NCBI GenBank assembly: GCA_963575745.1
Contig: CAUYUJ010015017.1
Span: 1-64,000 of the forward strand
Origin: Prorocentrum cordatum
Taxonomy: Eukaryota > Sar > Dinophyceae > Prorocentrales > Prorocentraceae
Length of the DNA: 64,000 nucleotides
Direction of reading: 5' to 3'
The notes beneath the pieces are model-generated. The model saw nothing but the letters and a program-made list of their open reading frames with translations. It made no database searches and had not been told where the DNA came from. Made by a program: the position numbers and the translations under genes. The number at the start of each line of letters is the position of its first letter. Position 1 is the stretch's first letter. This document shows positions 33,990 to 42,495 of this stretch, in pieces.

Positions 33990-34120
33990 GGAGCGCGCGG
34001 GTTTGGGCTGTTTTCGGCTTCCAGAGGCCCTCGCCGGGCCTCGTGAGCGTCGTAAAACGGCCCGGGACGAGAAACCGGCCCTGGAGAAGTGGTCCAGACC
34101 TCCCGGGCCCGCGTATCGAA
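33990..34120 (+). mobile_element. family B element, diverged (copy B9)
   Basis: TTTTCGGCTTCCAGAGGCCC, TCGCCGGGCCTCGTGAGCGT and GGGACGAGAAACCGGCCCTG survive; termini lost. Confidence 0.45.
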
Positions 34121-34329
34121 AAACTTGGAGCAGCCGGATGGGTACGGAGAGAACGGGTAATTACGAAGACCGGCAGCAGTTCTGGTTCGCTTTGAACAGG
34201 ATTCGTTGTTGGTGTCGCCGCGGACACTGCCTATGTGAAACAGACGGCCGCCTGCCCAACAGCGGCCCCTTGGTGCGTTTTAGATAAAATCTGATGTTGG
34301 GCATCGTACCCATTTTCCCGTACCCAGGG

Positions 34330-34460
34330 CAAGGAGGAGGAGGAGAAGGAGGAGAAGGAGGAGGAGGAGAAGGAGGAGGAGGACAGCCAGAGTTTGGACA
34401 GAGCGTGCGAATCGATATGCTCGGGCAGGCCGTGTCGTGTCGTGTCGTGTCGTGCTGCCG
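34330..34460 (+). repeat. (GGA)n tract and short CGTGT repeat
   Basis: GGAGGAGAA tract at 34330-34385 and GTGTC pentamers at 34432-34456. Confidence 0.75.
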
Positions 34461-34609
34461 CCGCCGCGACCCTCTTGTCGACGGCAGCTTCGGCATCACC
34501 AGCAGGCGCGCCAAGACTCACGTTCCTTTCCTTCTTACGGTGCGGTCTGCATTCTCGCTTGCTGGTCTTGCGGGGTGCACACCCACTCACAGAAGGGATC
34601 GCGGAAGGG

Positions 34610-35335
34610 CCAGCCAGTGCAAACACACAACGCATCAACGATGTTGCAATAAAGCCTCCCTCCAAGGCCGCTCTCGCAGGTGCCCCATCGGAAAACAACC
34701 GCCTGAGAACCTTCAATCTCGCCAATTAGTGTTTCCAGTAAAGTTCACGCCGGGAGTCAACGTGACCGTTTCGTCCTGACACTCCTAGCTCGTGCCAGAA
34801 AACCGTACCTGGGAATTCTACACCGCGAATGAGCGTGACTGCGTCCTGATATCCTTAAATTGTGCTAGAACACAACTGCTAGGACTCTAGCAATACGAAT
34901 CCTTGAACATGTTGGACAGTTGTGCGCAGAACGTGCGTGGCGCCAGGGCGAGGACCACTTTCTGAAAAGGAGCCGCCATCCATCCTTCAAGCTGCTGCAA
35001 CCTATTAAGACGAATGTGCGCGGCACTCAGGCGAGAGTACATTTTGAAAGCTACCTGCCCGCTGTCCTGCTGCAAACTTTTCAGACGAATGCACACGGCG
35101 AGAGCGGCATGATTAACACCACCCGCCCACCATCCTCAAAGCTGCCGCAAAGTTCAAGCGAGTGTGCGCGGCATTAAGGCGAGAACCGCATTTTGAAAAC
35201 AACCCGCACTCCATCCTTTGAAGCGATTGCAAGCCTTTCGGGCCAAATTTGCGCGGCGCTGGGGCGAGAACCACATTTTGAAAAGGACTTGCTTCTATCT
35301 TCGAAGCTGCTGCAGACTTCGTGAGTCAGGATCCT
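34610..35335 (-). mobile_element. composite element S (copy S2, inverted)
   Basis: Reverse-orientation counterpart of 14300-14880. ACGCATCAACGATGTTGCAA at one end is followed by the ~75-bp array (CGTCCTGACACTCCTAGC and relatives), then about five ~88-bp units (GCGCGGCGCTGGGGCGAGAA, CATTTTGAAAA). It has more units than S1, so copy number changed after the elements separated. Confidence 0.7.
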
Positions 35336-35427
35336 AAGTGTGGGGGAGGGGGAATGTCGGGCGAAGTGCCTGGCCCGCCCTGCTGACATTTCTGGGGGCG
35401 CGACGGGAAGGAGTTACTCGTCTTGGA

Positions 35428-35512
35428 GAGGACGGAGGAGGAGGAGGAGGAGGAGGAGGAGGAGGAGGAGGAGGAGGAGGAGGAGGAGGAGGAGGAAGGG
35501 GAGGAGGTTCTC
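35428..35512 (+). repeat. (GGA)n tract
   Basis: About 85 bp of GGA triplets. Confidence 0.9.
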
Positions 35513-36027
35513 CCCCGCTCCCCTCCCTCCTCCTCCTCGTCCTAACACCTCGTCCTTCTCCTCTTGGAGCAGTCTGGTCGCTATGGCCCACAGGCCAGGC
35601 TCCAACAGGTGGTCAGGCAGGAGCGTGGCCCCGTCCTTCGGGCAGCCGCAGGCGCCGCCCACGCCCGCAGAAGCGGGCGTAGCCGCAGGCGCCGCCCACG
35701 CCCGCCCCGCGGGACAGCTGGGCCGGCCCACTTCGGATCCTTCTCGGGGCCAGGGCACTTCGGGTCCTAGGAGGAGGAGGAGGAGGAGGAGGCGTCATAA
35801 TGAACTATTCATGGTTGGGTGGAGAAGGGTACCAAGGTAAACCAGGCTTGTTGTTCTCACTGCCTGGCGGGCGCATGCTCCAAGGCACTCTTCGTTTCTG
35901 TTCTTCTTGCGTCCCTTGGCCCGCTGCGCCCGCCAGGTCAATGTTGTGTGTGTGTGTGTGTGTGACCCTAGGCCCAAGTCGGCCTCTTCAGTTCTTCCCT
36001 GCCCACAAGACGCCACGATCGTCAGAT
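35513..36027. other. mixed; short direct repeat and (GT)n
   Basis: GCCGCAGGCGCCGCCCACGC is repeated at about 35643 and 35682. A (GGA)n patch lies at 35769-35792 and (GT)n at 35943-35963. No gene assigned. Confidence 0.5.
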
Positions 36028-36234
36028 CTACAACCCTCGTCAAAAATAAACTGAGGGATTCTGTTTTCGGATTGTATGGTAGCTGACGCTAGATATCTGA
36101 CGTGGACGCAAGGGCTTCAAAAATCCGACGACCCCTCCGCAGCATTGAAGAACGCAGTTTCAAATAAGTGCCCGAGAAGATCGATCGTCGTGATTTCCAA
36201 CTGCGTTTCTGTTTATTTTTGACGAGGCTTGTAG
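36028..36234. mobile_element. inverted-repeat element L
   Basis: A 207-bp element with ~26-bp ends: CTACAACCCTCGTCAAAAAT then AAACTGA, complementary to TGTTTATTTTTGACGAGGCT then TGTAG. AT-richer than its surroundings. Target duplication not resolved. Confidence 0.8.
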
Positions 36235-37030
36235 GTCCGCGCCACGTCAAAAAGAACGTTCGAGTGAACGCCCCCCGCGCCTGGAGACTCGAGCGTGCGG
36301 CGCCACGCCGGTCCCCGTCTCGCCTGCTGCCCCCATGGCATACGGGGGGGGAGTTTGTGCGGGCGACGCCAGGCCTCAGGAGGGGCCCCCGTTGGTCAAG
36401 CAATGGCGAAGCGTCCTGGCTTGCCCATCGGCCCGCCAACGAATGTTCTAAGAACCTCTTGAGGTACGCTCGAAATTTGCCAAGAACATTTCTGGATGAG
36501 TCTGCCTTCAAGAACATCGCCTTTGTTCTGAGAACATGTCTGGGTTCTAATTTTGTGTCGTGGCAGGCCTATAGGAATGCCGGGACGGTCGGTCCCTGCT
36601 CAAGTTGGGCCCCCAGGCAGTCAAACAGCGACCCAGGGTGAAAAGCCAGGTGATCGGTCTTCTATTCCTTGGTTTTGCCGACCGGCGCAGGCCCTCGCAC
36701 CTCCCCCCTCCCCCACCCTATGGAGTAGATCTTGGCTATTCTTGGCGCCTGTCTCGAGCAGGTGGAGCCTCCCCCAATAGGACGCACTGCTGCCATGAGA
36801 GGCATTAAGCAGAGGTCCACACCCAGACCGCCCCCCTCCCCCCCCTTTTCCGCCCAATGCCGAGACTGCGAATAAGAAAACGCCTGCCACTCCCCGGGAA
36901 GGGGCCCATAGGGGGGGCAGTAGGTGGCGGGGTGGATCTCATAGCGGGGGCCACCAGATTTCCCCATGGGTCGCCCCCCCCCCTCTCCCGCATCACAGTG
37001 CTACTCGTTGATATGATTGCGCCTCTTATT
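36235..37030. other. unique sequence, no assigned gene
   Basis: No recognised exon. Several AAGAACAT(T/C) motifs occur around 36450-36540. Confidence 0.4.
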
Positions 37031-37242
37031 TTATGATGTTCCAACCTACTTTAGCCTTGATTACCAAAAAGAATTTCGAGAGCCACAAACACTACCGAAA
37101 CTCAAGGGTTTTCACCTATCGGGCCCTGGGAGACACTCGCCCGACACTGTGTTGACACTGCTTCGACACTCTTTGGGCACTTTTCCAGGTGCTCGAGATT
37201 GTTTCTGGGATGTGGTCCTTAAGTAAGATGGGAACAACATAA
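37031..37242. mobile_element. family G hAT-like MITE, complete (copy G3)
   Basis: TTATGATGTTCCAACCTACT to GATGGGAACAACATAA, 212 bp. The perfect 8-bp duplication CTCTTATT flanks it (37023-37030 and 37243-37250). Interior shares TTTCACCTATCGGGCCCTGG and GGTGCTCGAGATTGTTTCTG with G2. Confidence 0.92.
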
Positions 37243-37394
37243 CTCTTATTGTGAATGTTTCTTCTTTCGATGCGTCCGATGACTCCTCCCGGGTCGCGCA
37301 CGTGCCTCTCGGGCCACGACTTGCGACAACCCTCTAGAAGGCCCATTCTTGGACGTCCTCGACATAGGGGGGATGGTCGGAAGGCCAACAGGGG

Positions 37395-37575
37395 CAAGGA
37401 GGGAGGAGGAGAGGGAGGAGGAGGAGGAGGAGGAAGAGAATGAGGAGGAGGAGCAGGAGGAGGATGAGGCGAAGGAGGAGAGGAGGAGGAAGAGCAGGAG
37501 GAGGATGAGGCGAAGGAGGAGGATGAGGAGGAAGAGGAGAAGGAGGAACAGGAGGAGGAGGAGGAGGAGCGTTCT
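37395..37575 (+). repeat. (GGA)n-rich tract
   Basis: Imperfect GGAGGA/GAAGGA tract with GATGAGGCGAAGGAGGA repeated. A shorter tract lies at 37708-37750. Confidence 0.85.
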
Positions 37576-38151
37576 CAGCCCACGGGGGGCAGCATCAGGC
37601 CCTGGGACTATCAACAACGGATCCGGGGCGGGCATGTAAACATGGGGAGGGGGTCGGGACCTCTGAGACCGCGGCTTTGGAAAATCATGTCGGCGGACGT
37701 TTCGGTGAGGAGGAGGAGGAGGAGGAGGAGCAGAAGGAGGAGCAGGAGGTGTTAGAATGCGTGGCCCCTCGCTTGGACAATTGTGCCACGGCGCCGGGCC
37801 GGGTGATGTTTTTGCTGCGTGCTGTCCCCTCCTCGCCTGGGTGCCGCCTGTGGCCACTCTGGCACGAGCGCTTTACGTATAGCAGCGCTCACTCCGATCC
37901 GCAGTTGGAACAAGTCAGGCCGCTCTATCGCGCAATCTCTGAAGTCTGTAGGCGGAGGGGGGGGGGGTAGGGAGGATGAGGCTGAGGACGGGGAGGGGGA
38001 CGCGCCATGATCACGAGGCGAGCAGCAGGCCGCCTGGCGCGGGAGAGGCGGGCAGAGGCGGGTGGCAGCCCCGGGGTGGCGCCCGCGAGACACGACACGA
38101 CGCAAAAGCCCCCTGAGGACTCTCACCCGCGTCAGCCGTAGTCGCCGCCGC
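37576..38151. other. unique sequence, no assigned gene
   Basis: GC-rich, with no supported exon and no repeat family identified. Confidence 0.4.
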
Positions 38152-38153
38152 CG

Positions 38154-38223
<70 letters not shown>

Positions 38224-38224
38224 G
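38152..38224 (+). repeat. (GTC)n microsatellite
   Basis: About 70 bp of pure GTC triplets. Confidence 0.95.
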
Positions 38225-38459
38225 GGGGGTGGAGGGAACAGCAGTAGGGAGGAGTGAGGGAAGAACAAAAAGCACTGGATGGTGGCACTTGGCGCCCTCA
38301 GGCACGAAGGTCAGAGTCGTGGAGGTGCACTGGCACCCCTCCCTATAGGGCCGTCTTCGATGGCCAAGGCACAGGTGGGGCGGTCCTCGGGCGCCTCCGG
38401 TGCCGACGACGGCTTCCTGGACTGGCGTGCTGGTGTGAGGGAGGGGTCGATGAGGGACG

Positions 38460-38880
38460 AGGTCTCCTTCCTCCACCGCTCCCCGTTCTCCCTCTCGCCT
38501 CCCTCCGCCTCCTCCCTCTCGCCTCCCTCTCGTCTCTCGCCGCCTCCCTCCCTCCCTCCCTCCCTGCCCCCATCCCTGCCTGCCCCCTCACCCTCCCTCC
38601 CTGCCCCCTCGCTCCCTCCCGCTTCCTCCTCCTCCTCCTCCTCCTCCTCCTCCTCCTCCCCATTTTTGTCATCTTCGCGTGTATCCACGTCCTTCGGAAT
38701 CTTCACGTGTATCTTCAAGTCCCCCAATCCCTCCTCTTCCTCCTGCATACCGCCTCCCTCTCCCCCCTCGTCCTGTCATTTCTGACTTCCCCCTCCCTCC
38801 TGCGCCGCCTTCTCCTCCCCTCCTCGACCTCCCTACCGCTCAACCCTTCGCCCCCCCCCCCCCCTTGTTTCCTTCTACCC
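38460..38880 (+). repeat. pyrimidine-rich (CTC)n/(CCCT)n region
   Basis: Imperfect CTCCCT blocks and a CTC tract at 38625-38660, continuing pyrimidine-rich to 38875. Confidence 0.75.
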
Positions 38881-39213
38881 CGCGGCATGCCTTCTCGGCT
38901 GCCCTCCGCCCCAGGCCTCCAGCGCCGCGCTGGCGAGCTGCGCCGGGTGTTGCGCCGAGCGGGAGGGCTTCGAGGAGGAGGCTTCTCACCACCCTCACAG
39001 GGCTCATTTCGATCCCTCCGATTCGATTCGATTCGATTTTGGTGGCTTCCGATTCCGATTCGATTCGACATGCGATTCCGATTTGGGTTCCGCTTTCATA
39101 GCGGAGGCCCTTTAGGCTGCCGATGTCCGCCGAGACGACTTTTCCCGACTCGGCCGCCGATTCCCGCCGGTCCGGTTCATGTCGATCGCCGATCCGAGTT
39201 GTCGATTCGGCTC
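38881..39213. other. GC-rich block and GATTC repeats
   Basis: ASSAALASCAGCCAEREGFE is readable at about 38895-38970 (+) and could be an exon fragment. At 39015-39075 GATTCGATTC-type repeats occur. Confidence 0.3.
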
Positions 39214-39284
39214 CCCTCCTCCTCCTCCTCCTCCTCCTCCTCCTCCTCCTCCTCCTCCTCCTCCTCCTCCTCCTCCTCCTCCTG
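39214..39284 (+). repeat. (CTC)n tract
   Basis: About 70 bp of pure CTC. Confidence 0.95.
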
Positions 39285-39334
39285 GCTCTGGGGGCGCCTG
39301 CCCTCGTCTGTTTGGCCCGAGAGCCCTTCGGGTC

Positions 39335-39450
39335 GTGACCAAAAAAACACGACGGCCGGTGCTTCCATGCTTTCGGCCTCTGGGGGCCCAGCCTGGGCCT
39401 CTCGGGGCCGCCAGAAGCCGATTTTGAGGATGGGATGCTGGGCCCCCGGG
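39335..39450 (+). mobile_element. family B element, fragment (copy B10)
   Basis: CACGACGGCCGGTGCTTCCA, TTTCGGCCTCTGGGGGCCCA and CCTCTCGGGGCCGCCAGAAG resemble the left half of family B. Confidence 0.45.
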
Positions 39451-39468
39451 AATCCATAGGAGGAGGAG

Positions 39469-39515
39469 GATTGGATTGGATTGGATTGGATTGGATTGGA
39501 TTGGATTGGATTGGA
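39469..39515 (+). repeat. (GGATT)n microsatellite
   Basis: About nine perfect GGATT units. Confidence 0.97.
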
Positions 39516-39683
39516 CACTTCGAGCGGACAAGGCTGAACCTTCCAGCAACGAAGGTTAGAGGAGAGACCCTGCACCGCTAAGCGGCACAGGGCTACCCCC
39601 CCAACCGACATGCCAGAAAGCCCAGCCTCATAGAGGAGACGGCCGTCCCAGCGGCCCATGGTCCCGGAGGAGGAGGAGGAGGT

Positions 39684-39738
39684 CGGGACCGCTGGGGGTC
39701 GACGTTCTGAACGAGTAGTGACGTCGGGGGTCTGGGAA
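39684..39738 (+). mobile_element. family B element, right-end fragment (copy B11)
   Basis: CGCTGGGGGTCGACGTTCTG then GTGACGTCGGGGGTCTGGGA, preceded by an unrelated (GGA)n patch. Confidence 0.6.
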
Positions 39739-40013
39739 GGGCCCCTGATCGACCTTCTGCATGAAAGCCACCGCGGACTTGGCGGGGGACAGCACGGCAC
39801 CGACACCGCTGCGCCTCATACACCTCTCCAGGGGCCGCGTTCTCGCCAGAATTGCGGGGCGAATCCGCTGGCAACGACGAGGGGAGGGTAGCGGTTTGGG
39901 TGCCTTTTCCTCACATGGCTGCGGTCGGGAACTGGTGCTTAGCGTGTCGCTCCGCCGGTCCCGCCGCAGAGCGCCTCGGCGCGACACGCCGACCACGTCC
40001 CGGCCCCAAGCGT
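39739..40013 (+). other. possible exon, unassigned
   Basis: The + strand reads as a varied peptide (TADLAGDSTAPTPLRLIHLS then RGRVLARIAGRIRW) up to the family A fragment. No splice model or homology is recognised. Confidence 0.25.
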
Positions 40014-40048
40014 TAAGTCGGGCATGTCCTCCTACAGGCGGATTGGGG
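40014..40048 (+). mobile_element. family A left-end fragment (copy A5)
   Basis: TTAAGTCGGGCATGTCCTCC then TACAGGCGGATT is the family A terminus; the rest of the element is absent. Confidence 0.6.
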
Positions 40049-40317
40049 ACCACCCCGCCCAGGAACGTGCGGATTTGCTATCGGGGGCGTATCGCCGATC
40101 CATCGGCAATGCATCGTTGATTCCAGGTCGAGGTTTCCCCCCCTGTGCCAGTCCCCCCTATCGCTGCCCCTCACCTCTTCTCGCAGCAGAGCATCTCCTC
40201 TCTGGCCTTCCGCGCCGTCACCCAGCCGTTCCTCGCCCGCGCCGCCGCCATGACGACGCCGCGACGGCAGAGACGGCGCCGACGGCGGCGCCGACAGCGG
40301 CACCGTTTGTGTGGGCG

Positions 40318-40343
40318 GCGGCGTCGTCGTCGCTGCCGCCGAT

Positions 40344-40400
<57 letters not shown>

Positions 40401-40429
40401 GTCGTTGTCGTCGTAGCCGTCGCCGTCGG

Positions 40430-40476
<47 letters not shown>

Positions 40477-40496
40477 GCGTCGTCGTCGTCGCCGTA

Positions 40497-40527
<31 letters not shown>

Positions 40528-40528
40528 G

Positions 40529-40597
<69 letters not shown>

Positions 40598-40598
40598 G
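40318..40598 (+). repeat. (GTC)n microsatellite with GCC/GGC interruptions
   Basis: About 280 bp of GTC triplets with a higher-order pattern of GTCGGCGTCGTCGTCGCC blocks. The following 40597-40680 reads as RWQAERFALRALALARAPGA (+), an exon-like peptide. Confidence 0.95.
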
Positions 40599-40736
40599 CG
40601 CTGGCAGGCGGAGCGGTTCGCCCTGCGCGCGCTGGCGCTCGCGCGGGCGCCCGGCGCTCAGCAGAGCCGCCACCCCCAGGGCGGAGGGTCGGGGGCGTGC
40701 AAGGGGGGGGGATCCCTAACCTAACGGTTGGTTCTC

Positions 40737-41045
40737 CTCCTCTTCCTCCTCTTTCTCCTCCTCCTCCTCCTTCTCCTCCTCCTCTTGCCCCCCTCCCTTC
40801 TCCCTCCCACTTCCCCCTCCCCCTCCCCCCTCCCCCCCCCTCCTCCTCCTCCTCCTCCTCCTCCTCCTCTCCTCCTCCTCCTCCTCCTCCTCCTCCTCCT
40901 CCTCCTCCTCCTCCTCCTCCTCCTCCTCCTCCTCCTCCCTCCTCCTCCTCCTCCTCCTCCCCCTTCTTCTCCTCCCTCCTCCCTCCCTCCTCCCTTCTCT
41001 CTCCTCCTCCTGCCTCCTCCTCCCTCCTCCCTCCTCCTCCCCCCC
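40737..41045 (+). repeat. (CTC)n/(CTCC)n tract
   Basis: About 310 bp of pyrimidines with CCCCCTC interruptions. Confidence 0.93.
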
Positions 41046-41349
41046 CCACTCGTCTGCGCACGTGCCCACTCTTTGCGACCCCCCCCTCCTGGGGCCCCCG
41101 CGTCCCGCACGTTCCCGAGGAGGTACGGGGGACCCAGGGACCGGGGTTCGGACGAAGGGTGCCCTAGGTTTCTGATGGGTTCGGGCGCTTGCGTCGTTCC
41201 TCCGGGGTCTTGCAGCCTGCGGGCACTTCCCAGCAGCTGCGCCTCGTTGACATTCGCGGGCAGCGCCCGGGGGCCGACTGGCCGCTGAGGGGCCGACGCC
41301 GGGCCCGGGTCGCCGTGGACGGGGTGCTCCGCCAGGGCGGGGGGGGCTC
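41046..41349. other. GC-rich block between (CTC)n tracts
   Basis: One + frame reads QQLRLVDIRGQRPGADWPL then RGRRRARVAVDGVLR, which could be an exon. Strand and boundaries unproven. Confidence 0.3.
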
Positions 41350-41715
41350 CCCCTCCCCCCCCTCCTCTCCCTCCTCCTCCTCCTCCTCCTCCTCCTCCTC
41401 CTCCTCTCGCCTCCTCCTCTCCCCCTCTCCTCCTCCTCCTGTTCCTCCTCCTCCTCCTCTCTCTCCTCCTCCTCCTCTCCTCCTCTTCCTCCTCCTCCTC
41501 CTCCTCCTCCCTCTCTCCCCTCCACCTCCTCCTCCTCCTCCTCCCTCCTCCTCCTCCCTCCTCCTCCTCCTCCTCCTCCTCCTCCTCTCCTCCTCCTCCT
41601 CGTCCCCCTCCTCCTCCTCCTCTCTCCTCCTCCTCCTCCTCCTCCTCCTCCTCCCTCCTCCTCCGAGAGAGAGAGAGAGAGTGAGAGAGAGAGTGAGTGA
41701 GAGAAAGAGAGTACT
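41350..41715 (+). repeat. (CTC)n tract ending in (GA)n
   Basis: CTC/CTCTCC to 41663, then a (GA)n tract to about 41715: an abrupt pyrimidine-to-purine strand switch. Confidence 0.92.
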
Positions 41716-42024
41716 TGTCATGCCCGGGCGATAACAGGCGTTACCCGGGGAGGTCCTGAGCGGGATCGTTTTCTACCATGTTTCGGTTCCCAGAGCCCCA
41801 GCACTGTTCAGAAACTATTTGGGTCAAAGAGTTGGGATGGGGGAGAGCCTGGGGCTTCTAGGCCGCAGGGTCGGGCGAGAGGGGGAGACAGGAAAAGGGG
41901 GGTGTACGAAACCTGCCGCGTCTGCGCTCGGTTCCGGCCCCGCCGCCAGACGCCTTCTCGGCCCGTTCGTTGTAGCGCCTCCAGAGCCCAGACGTGCTGG
42001 GCAAGCCAGCGGGTCCGGGTCGCC
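41716..42024. other. unique sequence, no assigned gene
   Basis: Nothing recognised beyond low-complexity frames. Confidence 0.4.
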
Positions 42025-42222
42025 ATGAGGAAAAAATGAGTCGAGACCTGGACCCCCTCGCGCTGTGGCTCTTTTCGCTATTTTGTTCGGCCCATGGGGG
42101 GGGCCCCTCCCGGGCCTCGGGGCCGTGCAAAAGTGGCCCAGGATGAGACGTTGGCCCATGGGAAGGGGTCCATAGACGCCTGGGGGTCGACGCTGTGAAA
42201 AGGTCACACGGGCGTCGGGGGT
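42025..42222 (+). mobile_element. family B element, diverged (copy B12)
   Basis: ACCCCCTCGCGCTGTGGCTC, CCCGGGCCTCGGGGCCGTGC, CCTGGGGGTCGACGCTGTGA and GGGCGTCGGGGGTC follow the family B order. Confidence 0.6.
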
Positions 42223-42279
42223 CCTCGAGGCTCCCCGCCGCCGCTGGCCTCAGAGGGCCCCGGAGCCGTCCGAACGCCG

Positions 42280-42383
42280 CTCCTCCTCCTCCACCTCCCT
42301 CCTACTCCTCCTTCTCCTCCTCCTCCTCCACCTCCTCCTCCTCCTCCTCCTCCTCCTCCTCCTCCTCCTCCTCCTCCTCCTCC
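42280..42383 (+). repeat. (CTC)n tract
   Basis: About 100 bp of CTC with a few ACC triplets. Confidence 0.92.
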
Positions 42384-42495
42384 GGGACGAGTGCTGGCGC
42401 GGCTCCGGCCGCCCAGCGCGTCGGCCCCCGAGCACCAGGAGCACCCGCAGCAGGCCCCGCTTCGCGCCGTCCCCGCCCTCGACGAAGGCTCCTGA

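Noticed and set aside
40145-41167. Arginine/serine-rich 340-aa frame resembling an SR protein
   Set aside because: Derived from the (GTC)n and (CTC)n tracts; composition follows the microsatellite exactly.
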